DNA of 64,000 nt from Romboutsia lituseburensis (GTDB lineage: Bacteria > Bacillota > Clostridia > Peptostreptococcales > Peptostreptococcaceae), in contig NZ_JANQBQ010000001.1 in NCBI RefSeq assembly GCF_024723825.1, forward strand, positions 434,001 to 498,000, in the 5' to 3' direction. The notes beneath the pieces are model-generated. The model was given only the letters and a program-made list of their open reading frames with translations, was not told the origin of the DNA and made no database searches. Below are positions 8,036 to 16,794 of this stretch, piece after piece. The position numbers and the translations under genes are program-made. The stretch's first letter is position 1. Each line of letters opens with the position of its first letter.

Positions 8036-9034
8036 ATGAGTAAATATAGTGAAGATCAATTAACAGAAAGAATTATCTTAATGCTAAAGAAAAAGTTAAT
8101 AAAACAATATTCTAAAGGCAACACAAAAAGGGATGCCCATGCTAAATGTATAGGACTTTTAAAAGCATATTTTATAGTTGATAAAAATTTACCAGATGAA
8201 TATAAGGTGGGTATATTTAATGAATACAAAACTTATCCAGCTATTATTCGCGTATCAAATTCTAATCCTAAAATTAAAAGTGATAAATATAAAGATTTTA
8301 GAGGATTTTCCATTAAAGTTTTAAATGTAAATGGTAACAAATGCACTAAGGATGAAAAATATACTCAAGATTTTTTGTTTATAAATAATGAAATTATGCC
8401 AATAGGAACATTGAAACTTTTTCATGATGTTATTTATTACACAACAAAATTAAATCCTATAATGCTTGGTGCAAAATTCCTTTTTAATGGAAACTTCAAA
8501 GCTATTATTAATAGTCTAAAGAATATGAAACATGAGACTAGCCCTTTAAATGTAAAATATTACAGCACTACTCCATATATGTTTGGGGATAAAAAGGTTA
8601 AATATGCTTTAATTCCAAAATCAGTATACAAAAGTACATTACCTAGAAAATTTACACCAAATTATTTGACATATAATATGCAACAACATCTTAAAGCTAA
8701 TGAAGCAGTATTTGATTTTATGATTCAAATACAAACTAATGATAAGGAAATGCCTATAAATGATGCATCAGTTAAATGGGATGAAAAAAAAGCTCCGTTT
8801 ATTAAATTAGGTCAGATAAAAATTCCTGCACAGGTTTTTAGAACTAAACAAAGATATGACTTGGCAGAAATATTATCTTTTTCTCCAGGACATAGCTTAT
8901 TAGATCATAGACCTATTGGAGATATAAATATAGCTAGAATTAAGATATATAAAGAAATGTCAAAATTCAGACATAATAGAAATAAAAAAGATTTATTTGA
9001 GCCAAATGAATACTACTTTAACAGCTTTGATTAA
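8036..9034 (+). CDS. catalase-family heme protein
   Basis: The 332-residue protein is shorter than classical catalases (about 480). It keeps a recognisable core: RDAHAKCIGLLKAYF, with the His of the distal heme pocket; a β-barrel segment YPAIIRVSNSNPK with DFRGFSIKVLNV; then QDFLFINNE. Near the C-terminus, FSPGHSLLDHRPIGDINIARIKIY resembles the end of the catalase-related (y4iL/SrpA-like) branch. Members bind heme but often have low catalase and higher peroxidase activity. Its exact substrate cannot be told. The ATG has AAGGAG. It stands alone between clpB and a cell-wall hydrolase. A peroxide-protection role in this anaerobe is inference. Confidence 0.75.
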   Translation: MSKYSEDQLTERIILMLKKKLIKQYSKGNTKRDAHAKCIGLLKAYFIVDKNLPDEYKVGIFNEYKTYPAIIRVSNSNPKIKSDKYKDFRGFSIKVLNVNGNKCTKDEKYTQDFLFINNEIMPIGTLKLFHDVIYYTTKLNPIMLGAKFLFNGNFKAIINSLKNMKHETSPLNVKYYSTTPYMFGDKKVKYALIPKSVYKSTLPRKFTPNYLTYNMQQHLKANEAVFDFMIQIQTNDKEMPINDASVKWDEKKAPFIKLGQIKIPAQVFRTKQRYDLAEILSFSPGHSLLDHRPIGDINIARIKIYKEMSKFRHNRNKKDLFEPNEYYFNSFD

Positions 9035-9099
9035 ACATAATAAAAAAATATTTTAAGTATTAAATTCTTTATCATACCTTAAATTAATTAATTACAAAA

Positions 9100-9138
9100 G
9101 GTAACAAAAATGTAACATATTTGTAATTAATTTGTAAC
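9100..9138 (+). promoter_or_regulatory. array of WalR-like boxes upstream of the NlpC/P60 gene
   Basis: GGTAAC, TGTAAC, TGTAAT and TGTAAC repeat every 11 bp with five-base gaps. This matches the Firmicute WalR (YycF) consensus TGTWAH-N5-TGTWAH, and a further GTTTAC continues the phase into the -35. Confidence 0.7.
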
Positions 9139-9144
9139 TTTTTG

Positions 9145-9173
9145 TTTACAAAGGAAAATTTATATAGTAGTAT
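9145..9173 (+). promoter_or_regulatory. sigma-A-like promoter of the NlpC/P60 gene
   Basis: TTTACA, 17-bp spacer, TAGTAT, directly downstream of the WalR-like boxes, giving a leader of about 60 nt. Confidence 0.55.
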
Positions 9174-9240
9174 GAGTATAGAGATTAAGTGTCGAAAAAT
9201 CACTAATCTCTAAAAATTTATAATATTAAGGAGGAATGGT

Positions 9241-10368
9241 ATGTTAAAGAAGAACATAGTTATGTCTATAGGGCTAAGTACTGTAGCACTTACTATGGGG
9301 GCTACAAACGCTTATGCAAATGAAAGTGGAATAGTAACTACAGATGTATTGAATGTAAGGAGTGCACCAGGTACTTCTAATTCAGTAATAGGTAAATTAT
9401 ATAGAGGGAATACAGTTGATATATTAGATTCATCAAATGGGTGGTATAAAGTTAAGCTATCAAATGGAAAAATAGGATGGTCTAGTAGTGATTATATAAA
9501 AATAGGTGGTTCTGAAGGTGGTTCAGGAGAAGAATCAGTATCAGGATATGGAACAGTTACAACATCTGCATTAAATGTAAGAAGTGGAGCTGGAACTAGC
9601 TATTCTATAGTAGGAAAGCTATATAAAAATAATAGTGTAGAATTAGTAGCAAAGTCGAATGGATGGTATAAAGTAAAATTATCAAATGGAAAAATAGGAT
9701 GGGCTAGCGCTGATTATATAAGATTAGGTGGATCTGGTGGTGGTTCAGGAGAAGAATCAGTATCAGGATATGGAACAGTTACAACATCTGCATTAAATGT
9801 AAGAAGTGGAGCTGGAACTAGTTATTCTATAGTAGGAAAGCTATATAAAAATAATAGTGTAGAATTAATAGCAAAATCAAATGGATGGTATAAAGTAAAA
9901 CTGTCTAGTGGAAAAATAGGATGGGCTAGTGCTGATTATATATCTCTAGGAGGAAACCCAGGTGGTGGAGATGAAACTGAAAAACCATCAATTAATACTA
10001 GAGAAGCTGTAGTTAATTTAGCTAAACAGCAATTAGGAAAGCCATATGTATGGGGGGCTGAAGGTCCAAACTCATTTGATTGCTCAGGATTAACTTATTA
10101 TGTATATAAAAATGCAGCTGGTGTTAATCTACCTAGAACTTCAAAAGAGCAATCTGGATATGGTACTACTGTTAGTAGATCAAATCTTCAACCAGGAGAT
10201 TTAATTTTCTCAAGCACAGATGGAAGTGGAAGTGTTAGTCACGTAGGTATATACATAGGGAATGGTGAAATGATACATGCACCTAAGCCAGGAGATGTTG
10301 TACAAAGAACAAGTATAAATAATTCGTACTGGAATAGTGCTTATTTATGGGCTAAAAGAATAGTATAA
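9241..10368 (+). CDS. secreted peptidoglycan hydrolase with three SH3 domains and NlpC/P60
   Basis: The 375-residue protein begins with a signal peptide cut after about residue 26 (ANA/YANES). Three bacterial SH3 domains follow (about 30-92, 103-164, 177-239), each with the TTxxLNVRSGxGTSxSxIGKL pattern. A C-terminal NlpC/P60 peptidase covers about 252-375, with catalytic Cys in FDCSGLTYY, His in SHVGIYIG and a third polar residue in MIHAPKPG. It is expected to cut D-Glu-(m)DAP bonds in cell wall. SH3 copies two and three are nearly identical in DNA over about 222 bp, indicating recent duplication. The array of WalR-like boxes upstream suggests control by the cell-wall two-component system. 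Confidence 0.92.
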   Translation: MLKKNIVMSIGLSTVALTMGATNAYANESGIVTTDVLNVRSAPGTSNSVIGKLYRGNTVDILDSSNGWYKVKLSNGKIGWSSSDYIKIGGSEGGSGEESVSGYGTVTTSALNVRSGAGTSYSIVGKLYKNNSVELVAKSNGWYKVKLSNGKIGWASADYIRLGGSGGGSGEESVSGYGTVTTSALNVRSGAGTSYSIVGKLYKNNSVELIAKSNGWYKVKLSSGKIGWASADYISLGGNPGGGDETEKPSINTREAVVNLAKQQLGKPYVWGAEGPNSFDCSGLTYYVYKNAAGVNLPRTSKEQSGYGTTVSRSNLQPGDLIFSSTDGSGSVSHVGIYIGNGEMIHAPKPGDVVQRTSINNSYWNSAYLWAKRIV

Positions 10369-10393
10369 TAAATAATTATAACTATAAAAGTAC

Positions 10394-10430
10394 AAAAGGA
10401 GCAATCTCAATATAGAGATTTGCTCCTTTT
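10394..10430. terminator. bidirectional terminator between the NlpC/P60 and Crp-family genes
   Basis: The stem AAAAGGAGCAATCTC with near-perfect complement GAGATTTGCTCCTTTT lies between convergent genes. Confidence 0.8.
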
Positions 10431-10431
10431 A

Positions 10432-11112
10432 TTATTTTACTAAACTAGATATAGATTGGAGTTTTTCAAAATCTAATATAGTGATTTTTCCTCTTTGAGA
10501 AGTTATCATATCTTTATTTTTAAAATCAGTAAGCATTCTACTAACAACTTCTCTACTAGTTCCAAGCTCTTGCGCAATTTTTTCTTGAGTTAGATAAATA
10601 AATTTACTATTATTAGTTTTTTCAGAAATTAAAAGTAAGTATTTAGCAATTCTAACATCAATTCTTTCAAAGGCAATTTCTTCTAGAACACCTAAGACAT
10701 CATTAAATTTACTATAAAGATTTTTGAATATATACTTTTGAAAATCTAATGTATTATAAACAAATTCATTGAATATATTGCTGGGAATAAAAATAATTGT
10801 AGATTGTTCTAAAACTTCTGCAAATGCAGGGTAAGAATCTTCACTAAGCATACAAGACATAGATAAATAACATGTATCGCCTGCATTTAATTTATACAGT
10901 GTAGCTTCTCTTCCTTTATCTGAAAGCTTATAAACTCTAATGGAACCTTTAATTATCAATGAAAAACCTAAACAAGAAGCTCCTTCATGAATTAAAGTGT
11001 ACCCTTCATTAAAATCTTTTACAATTAAAGAGTTTTTTATTATATTTTGAGATTTTTCATCTAATCTGTCTAGAAATGGATATAACTCAATTAATTCACT
11101 CCAAACACTCAT
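10432..11112 (-). CDS. Crp/Fnr-family transcriptional regulator
   Basis: The 226-residue protein has a cyclic-nucleotide-like β-barrel at about 20-125 (GYTLIHEGASCLGFSLIIKGSIRVY, LNAGDTCYLS). A long dimer helix follows, then a Crp-type winged helix at about 150-215 (LTQEKIAQELGTSREVVSRMLTDF). The pocket lacks an obvious cAMP-binding RS pair, and no N-terminal Fe-S cysteine cluster like Fnr is present, so the ligand is unknown. It lies 35 bp downstream of the CDF transporter gene in the same direction, so the two are probably one operon. Its AGGAGG ribosome binding site is strong. Confidence 0.88.
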   Translation of the reverse strand: MSVWSELIELYPFLDRLDEKSQNIIKNSLIVKDFNEGYTLIHEGASCLGFSLIIKGSIRVYKLSDKGREATLYKLNAGDTCYLSMSCMLSEDSYPAFAEVLEQSTIIFIPSNIFNEFVYNTLDFQKYIFKNLYSKFNDVLGVLEEIAFERIDVRIAKYLLLISEKTNNSKFIYLTQEKIAQELGTSREVVSRMLTDFKNKDMITSQRGKITILDFEKLQSISSLVK

Positions 11113-11147
11113 AAAGATCCTCCTATAAATATATACTAGTTATATTT

Positions 11148-12317
11148 TTAGTGATATTCTCGATCAACAGTAATAATACAGTTATATTGAGGATGAATAG
11201 ATTTTATTTCATTATTAATATAATCTATTAGGTCATCATCACTAACCTTATTTTCATGAAATACGACAATGTCAAAAACTAAGTTTTTCTTATCTCTGTC
11301 TCCTACAACTCTAAAATCATGCATAGATTTTATATTAGAATTAGAATCAATAATATTTTGGATTTCTTCTCTAGCTTCTGATACCTCTGTGGTTTCAATA
11401 CATACAGGATCCATATGAATAATCAAATGAATTTTTAACTCTTTAGAAATTTCTCTTTCAGCTTTATCAATAATATCATGAATAGTCATAATATTTATAT
11501 TAGACGGAATTTCAGCATGAAGAGATGCTATACATCTTCCTACTCCATAATTATGTACAATTAAGTCATGCACACCACTAATATGTTCATAAGATAAGAC
11601 ACGTTCATTAATACTTTTAACGAGGTCTTCGTCAGGAGCTTCTCCGAGCAATGGACTTATTGTTTCTTTCACTAAAGTAAATCCTGCATATAATATAGCA
11701 AGAGAAACAAGTACACCAATATAACCATCAAGAGGAAGTGACGTAAATTTAGCAGCTAAAAATGATAAAACAACGCAAGAAGAAGTAAATACATCTCCTA
11801 AAGCATCAACAGAGGCTGCCTTAAGTGCCGATGAGTTTATTTTATTTCCTATATATTTATTAAAATTACTCAGCCAAAGTTTAGCTAGTATAGAAACAAA
11901 TAAAAGGATAAAAGGTATTAGTTGAAATTTTACTGGAATAGGATTTAATATTCTTTCAATTGATGATTTTATAAACTGTATTCCAACCAACATAACCATA
12001 AAAGCTACAACTAAAGCTGATATATACTCTAACCTACCATGTCCAAAAGGATGCTCCTTATCTGGTGGTATACTTGCAAGTTTAAATCCTACAATAGTTA
12101 TTATAGATGATGCCATATCAGAAAAGTTGTTAAATGCATCTGCTGTAACCGCTATACTAGAGGTTATTATACCTACTGAAATCTTTACAATAAATAATAG
12201 TAAATTAGTAACTATACCTACAGAACCAGCTAAATATCCATACTTATTTCTAACCTCTTCATTTTGAATATTTTCATTATTTTTAATAAAAAATTTAATT
12301 AATAAATTAGAAAACAT
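11148..12317 (-). CDS. cation diffusion facilitator (CDF) metal transporter
   Basis: The 389-residue protein has six predicted membrane helices in the first 215 residues and a cytoplasmic dimerisation domain after that. Metal-site features of the family are present: DAFNNFSD in helix 2, HPFGHGRLEY after helix 2 and VDALGD in helix 5. An extra C-terminal stretch of about 80 residues (roughly 300-385) looks like a second ferredoxin-like domain, seen in the MamM/YdfM-like long members. CDF proteins export Zn, Mn, Fe or similar ions by proton exchange; the metal cannot be decided here. It probably forms an operon with the downstream Crp-type regulator. AAGGAG precedes the ATG. Confidence 0.9.
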   Translation of the reverse strand: MFSNLLIKFFIKNNENIQNEEVRNKYGYLAGSVGIVTNLLLFIVKISVGIITSSIAVTADAFNNFSDMASSIITIVGFKLASIPPDKEHPFGHGRLEYISALVVAFMVMLVGIQFIKSSIERILNPIPVKFQLIPFILLFVSILAKLWLSNFNKYIGNKINSSALKAASVDALGDVFTSSCVVLSFLAAKFTSLPLDGYIGVLVSLAILYAGFTLVKETISPLLGEAPDEDLVKSINERVLSYEHISGVHDLIVHNYGVGRCIASLHAEIPSNINIMTIHDIIDKAEREISKELKIHLIIHMDPVCIETTEVSEAREEIQNIIDSNSNIKSMHDFRVVGDRDKKNLVFDIVVFHENKVSDDDLIDYINNEIKSIHPQYNCIITVDREYH

Positions 12318-12458
12318 AAATTCTCTCCTTTCTGAAATTAATGACTAAAATTATCAACTTATATCAATAGTCTTAACAAATAACTATTATATCATTTAAT
12401 TAATGTAAATGGAAAAAATAACCTTATTGAAAATTAAAAACTTAACAATTTAAAATTA

Positions 12459-12489
12459 TTGACTCTTTTGTTACGCAAGAGTTTATAAT
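12459..12489 (+). promoter_or_regulatory. MerR-type promoter of the MATE gene
   Basis: TTGACT and TATAAT are separated by 19 bp rather than 17. The dyad ACTCTT-N9-AAGAGT sits between them. Over-long spacers with a central dyad are diagnostic of MerR-family activated promoters. Confidence 0.75.
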
Positions 12490-12525
12490 TTTTAAAGGAA
12501 TAATATTAAGAAGAGGTGAATTCGT

Positions 12526-13845
12526 ATGGTTAGTGAATTTTTAAAGTACGCTGTACCATCTGCGTTTGCTATGTTAGTATCAGCACTTTATACAATAGTT
12601 GATGGTATATTTGTTGGACAAGGTGTAGGAGATAATGCTCTTGCAGCTGTTAACATAGTTTTACCATTTACAGTAATGCTAGTTGGTATAGCGAATATGA
12701 TGGCCGTTGGTGGTGGAGCATTGGTTTCTAAGAATATTGGTGCTAAGAATATAGAAAAGGCCGTAAATATTTTTAGACAAGTATGTAAGTTTTTGTTATT
12801 ATTATCGATAATAATAAGTATTGTATGTGTATTATTTACAGATGGAATAGTAAAAGTTCTAGGATCGACAAATACACTTCATAACTTATCAGTAGACTAT
12901 TTAAGATACTATGCTTTATTCTGTATACCTAACTTAGTTGGTATAGTTTTAAATAGTTTTGTAAGAAATGATAATAGACCTAAGCTTGCAATGATATCGA
13001 CTATAGCTGGAGCTATAACAAATGTAATACTTGATTATGTATTTATATTTAAATTTGGTTTAGGAATAAAAGGAGCAGCAATAGCAACAGGTCTTGGACA
13101 AATAGTGACAGTTGCAATGTTATTACCTCATTTCTTAAAGCAAAAAGGTTACTTATCTTTTGGTAGAGTAAATTTAGAACTTGAGACTATAAATAGCTTA
13201 TTAAAAATAGGATTCCCATCATTTTTATCTCAAATAAGTTTTTCATTTATAGTTTTAATACACAATGTAGTTTTAGTAAAAGTTATGGGCGAAATTGGTG
13301 TAGCTTCATATAGTATAATAAATTATATAGGAACTAACATTTATATGGTATTATTTGGTTTAACATTAGGAGCGCAGCCACTTATAAGTTATAATTTTGG
13401 TAAAAAAGACATTGATAAAGTTTTAGGGTTTTATAAAATAAACAGTATTGCATCTATAATAACAACTGGATTTTTCGTTTCAGTTTGCTATTTGTTTGGA
13501 AGAGGTTTAATCTCAATATTTACAAATGATCCTAAGGTTTTAGAAATAGCATACTTTGGTGTTAGACTTACAAGTTTAAGTTATTTCTTTGTAGGTTTAA
13601 ATATAGGAACTATAGTTTATTATCAAGCTATAGAAATGCCTAAGTTATCTACAATAATCTGTTTATTTAGATCTGTAATATTCTTACCTATATCTTTAAT
13701 TGTACTTTCAAAGATATTTGGTGCAAATGGAATATGGGCAGGAACATTACTTTCAGAATGTTTAACATTTGTAGCAATAAATATAATATCGAATATAAAT
13801 ACTTCTACTAACAAGTCTATAGAGCATGTTTATGAAGTAGCATAA
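12526..13845 (+). CDS. MATE-family multidrug efflux transporter
   Basis: The 439-residue protein has twelve hydrophobic segments in two related halves. The N-terminal VPSAFAMLVSALYTIVDGIFVGQGVGDNALAAVNIVLP is the typical helix-1/2 MatE signature, and the second half repeats it with GAQPLISYNFGKKD. It resembles the MepA/CdeA-like bacterial branch, which exports cationic drugs using a sodium or proton gradient. The ATG has AGAGGTGA upstream. Its promoter has the 19-bp spacer and dyad of MerR control, and a MerR gene follows 150 bp downstream in the same direction. The substrate is unknown. Confidence 0.92.
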   Translation: MVSEFLKYAVPSAFAMLVSALYTIVDGIFVGQGVGDNALAAVNIVLPFTVMLVGIANMMAVGGGALVSKNIGAKNIEKAVNIFRQVCKFLLLLSIIISIVCVLFTDGIVKVLGSTNTLHNLSVDYLRYYALFCIPNLVGIVLNSFVRNDNRPKLAMISTIAGAITNVILDYVFIFKFGLGIKGAAIATGLGQIVTVAMLLPHFLKQKGYLSFGRVNLELETINSLLKIGFPSFLSQISFSFIVLIHNVVLVKVMGEIGVASYSIINYIGTNIYMVLFGLTLGAQPLISYNFGKKDIDKVLGFYKINSIASIITTGFFVSVCYLFGRGLISIFTNDPKVLEIAYFGVRLTSLSYFFVGLNIGTIVYYQAIEMPKLSTIICLFRSVIFLPISLIVLSKIFGANGIWAGTLLSECLTFVAINIISNINTSTNKSIEHVYEVA

Positions 13846-13870
13846 AAATAGGAAAATATAGTATATTATA

Positions 13871-13896
13871 AAAAAGGAGTTTTTAAACTCCTTTTT
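13871..13896 (+). terminator. terminator of the MATE gene
   Basis: AAAAAGGAGTTT / AAACTCCTTTTT hairpin with T run, separating MATE from the MerR gene. Confidence 0.8.
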
Positions 13897-13995
13897 TTAT
13901 TTGGATAAATGTAATAATATTATAAATATGTTTAATATAAGTTATTGTTTTTTGTATAATATTATGTATTGTTAAAATTATATAGAGGTGATTAC

Positions 13996-14817
13996 ATGGA
14001 AAAATATTTTTCAATAGGAGAAATGGCAAAACTTAATAACGTATCTATTGAAACATTAAGGCATTATGATAGACAAGATCTTTTAAAACCGGATTATATA
14101 AATGAAAAAACGGGATATAGGTATTATTCTATGAAAAGCTTTATAAAAATGGATATAATAAAAAAATGTAGGGCAATAGGAATACCATTAGATGAAATAA
14201 AGGAAGTTATGAACGACTATGATTCTTTAGAATCTATTTTGAATACTTTCAATAACCAAAAAGAGATAATAAATAAAAAACTCTATGAATTAAATTCTAT
14301 AAAAAATAGTATAGAAAATCTGGAAAATGATATAATAGACTCTTTAAATAAAGGTATGAAAACTGTGTTTACAAAACACAATGAAATAAGAAATTTAATA
14401 AAATATGATTATTCCGGAAGATACAATGAAGAGTTTGAAATGAATTTAAGAAAAACTCTTTTAGAAGTAGAAAAAATTTACGACAACTTTAATTATAAAA
14501 TAGTATTTGCTACATCTTATGATGATTTAATGAATCAAGATAAATTAACTTATATAAAGACAATGATAAAGTTAGATAATATTTTAAATACAGATAAAGA
14601 CATAATAACTTTGCCTGAAGGAGACTACTTAACTTTGTATTTTGATGATACTTTCTATGATACTAAAAAATATTATGACATAATGAAAGAGTATATAAAA
14701 GTAAACAGTATAAAAACAAAAGGCGATTTCCATGAAGTATCTATAATGACAAGAGCTAATAGTTATGGTGAAATTAAATCTTTAGCTCAAATAGAAATAT
14801 TAATAGATAAAGGATAA
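13996..14817 (+). CDS. MerR-family transcriptional regulator (multidrug-type)
   Basis: The 273-residue protein starts at the ATG preceded by AGAGGTGA. An upstream TTG would add nine residues without a ribosome binding site. Residues 1-70 form the MerR winged helix (YFSIGEMAKLNNVSIETLRHYDRQDLLKPDYINEKTGYRYY). A coiled-coil dimer helix covers about 80-120. The C-terminal domain of about 150 residues looks like a GyrI-type effector-binding fold, as in BmrR. Such proteins bind hydrophobic cations and untwist over-long promoters. The dyad in the MATE promoter just upstream is the likely target; direct autoregulation is not evident. Confidence 0.88.
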   Translation: MEKYFSIGEMAKLNNVSIETLRHYDRQDLLKPDYINEKTGYRYYSMKSFIKMDIIKKCRAIGIPLDEIKEVMNDYDSLESILNTFNNQKEIINKKLYELNSIKNSIENLENDIIDSLNKGMKTVFTKHNEIRNLIKYDYSGRYNEEFEMNLRKTLLEVEKIYDNFNYKIVFATSYDDLMNQDKLTYIKTMIKLDNILNTDKDIITLPEGDYLTLYFDDTFYDTKKYYDIMKEYIKVNSIKTKGDFHEVSIMTRANSYGEIKSLAQIEILIDKG

Positions 14818-14919
14818 ATTTGCTATAAAATTTTATTAATCTTTTTAATAGTACGTCTTTATGGTATAATAAAAATTTGATAAACGTTTAAAATAATTAC
14901 AATTTAGGAGGACATAATA

Positions 14920-15561
14920 GTGGCAAATACTTTTTACATAGTAAGACATGGACAAACTAATTGGAATATCTTAGGTAAAACTCAAGGACATGGAAATTCA
15001 GATTTAACTAAAAAAGGAGAAGAACAAGCTTTAGAACTTGCAGAAGCTATGCTAACTTATCCAATAGATTACATATACAGTAGTGATTTAGGAAGAGCTA
15101 TTCAAACAGCTGAGATAGTTGGTAAAAAAATAGGAGTAGAAGTAAAGCAAACTCCAGCACTTAGAGAAATGGGATTTGGATCATGGGAAGGTCTATTAAT
15201 CGAAGAAATAAAGAAAGACCATTTAGAAACTTATACTACATGGAGAAATGAGCCACATCTAGTAAACATAGAAGGTGGAGAAACTCTTCATATAATAAAA
15301 GAAAGAGTAGATAATTTTATAAAGGAAATAAATGAAAAATACGATAATAAACATATATTACTTGTAAGTCATTCTGTAACAGTTAGAGTTATGTTGTTAT
15401 CTTTCTTAAACTCAGGAATGGAAAATATCTATAGAATAAAGCAAGATAATACAGCTTTAAATATGGTTGAATTCAGAGATTATGGTCCTGTAGTATTAAA
15501 AATGAATGATACAAGTCATATAAAAAATAATGAGAAAATAAATAACTCAGCATTGGAATAG
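14920..15561 (+). CDS. histidine phosphatase (phosphoglycerate mutase-like)
   Basis: The 213-residue protein starts at GTG behind AGGAGG. It carries the catalytic RHGQTNWN at residues 9-16, the second Arg in SSDLGRAIQTAE, Glu in LREMGFGSWEG, and the second His in LLVSHSVTVR. This is the CobC/PhoE-like branch of the phosphoglycerate-mutase superfamily. Substrates range over sugar phosphates and α-ribazole phosphate and cannot be assigned here. It is the first gene of a co-directional run with BaiN-like, aroH, cmk, plsC and ispH, 10 bp upstream of the flavoprotein gene, so the two are very likely co-transcribed. Confidence 0.88.
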   Translation: MANTFYIVRHGQTNWNILGKTQGHGNSDLTKKGEEQALELAEAMLTYPIDYIYSSDLGRAIQTAEIVGKKIGVEVKQTPALREMGFGSWEGLLIEEIKKDHLETYTTWRNEPHLVNIEGGETLHIIKERVDNFIKEINEKYDNKHILLVSHSVTVRVMLLSFLNSGMENIYRIKQDNTALNMVEFRDYGPVVLKMNDTSHIKNNEKINNSALE

Positions 15562-15571
15562 GAGTAAATTT

Positions 15572-16786
15572 ATGGCTAAAGTAATCGTAGTTGGAGCAGG
15601 GTCATCAGGAATGATGGCAGCTATTTCAGCTTCAAAAAATAATCATGATGTTATATTGGTAGATCGTAATGAAGAGTTAGGTAAAAAATTAAAAGTTACT
15701 GGAGGCGGAAGATGCAATATTACTAATAATAGAGATATTGAAGATTTCTTTGAAAAAGTAGTAACTAACAAAAAATTTTTATATAGTAGCTTTTATACCT
15801 TTACAAATATGGATTTATTATCTTACTTAGAACAAAATGGTTTAGAATATAAAGTAGAGGATTTTAATGATCATAAAGTTTATACAAAATCAGATAAATC
15901 GGAAGAAGTAATAGACATGTTAAGAGATGACTTAACTAAAAATAAAGTAAATATACTTTTAAATAAAAAGGTAGTAGACATTATAGTAGAAAATGATTCT
16001 GTAATAGGAGTAAAAATAGAAGATGGAGAGAAACTACTAGCAGATAAAGTTATAATATCTACTGGTGGGAAAAGCTACCCTCATACAGGTTCAGATGGTA
16101 TGATGTATGAAATACTTAGAAAATATAACCATACTATAACTAAAATTTATCCAGCTCTTACTCCTATTACAGTAAAAGAAGGATGGATTAAAAACTTACA
16201 AGGTATTTCTATGCAAAATGTAGAAATTTCTTGTAAAATAAAAAAGAAAAAGATAACTATAATTGGTGATATGTTATTTGCTCATTTTGGTTTAACTGGT
16301 CCAGCTGTATTAAAGTTTTCATCTCATATAAACAAATATATAGATGAAAATGAATTAGAATTAAATATAGATTTTTTACCAAATATCAGCGTGGATGAAA
16401 TATCTAATACTATAAGAGAAAACCCAAATAAAAATGTTTTAAATAACTTGAAAGGAATATTACCACAAAACTTCTTAAAGGAAGTATTTTCTATATTAGA
16501 ATTGACAGATAAAAAAGCAAATGAATTAACTAAATCTGACGAAAATAAAATAATAGAAAGTATAAAAAATATGAAGTTAACATGTAATGGAAGTAAAGGA
16601 ATAAAAACTTCTCAGGTAACATGTGGTGGTGTTTCTGTTAAAGAGATAAATTCATCAAATATGGAATCAAAAATTATAAACAATCTATTCTTTACGGGGG
16701 AAGTAATAGATATAGATGCAGAAACTGGTGGATATAATCTACAAATAGCTTTCTCAACGGGGTATCTTGCTGGAATAAGCGTGTAG
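15572..16786 (+). CDS. BaiN/HI0933-family FAD-dependent oxidoreductase
   Basis: The 404-residue protein has an N-terminal FAD-binding Rossmann motif (GAGSSGMMAAISASKN) followed by GKKLKVTGGGRCNITN. The C-terminal closing motif GEVIDIDAETGGYNLQIAFSTGYLAG is the second flavin contact. Both define the HI0933/YhiN family. A member in gut Clostridia (BaiN) reduces bile-acid intermediates, but most relatives have unknown substrates, so only the family should be trusted. The ATG is 10 bp after the phosphatase stop and aroH begins 8 bp after this stop, consistent with one operon. Confidence 0.88.
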   Translation: MAKVIVVGAGSSGMMAAISASKNNHDVILVDRNEELGKKLKVTGGGRCNITNNRDIEDFFEKVVTNKKFLYSSFYTFTNMDLLSYLEQNGLEYKVEDFNDHKVYTKSDKSEEVIDMLRDDLTKNKVNILLNKKVVDIIVENDSVIGVKIEDGEKLLADKVIISTGGKSYPHTGSDGMMYEILRKYNHTITKIYPALTPITVKEGWIKNLQGISMQNVEISCKIKKKKITIIGDMLFAHFGLTGPAVLKFSSHINKYIDENELELNIDFLPNISVDEISNTIRENPNKNVLNNLKGILPQNFLKEVFSILELTDKKANELTKSDENKIIESIKNMKLTCNGSKGIKTSQVTCGGVSVKEINSSNMESKIINNLFFTGEVIDIDAETGGYNLQIAFSTGYLAGISV

Positions 16787-16794
16787 GTGATAAT

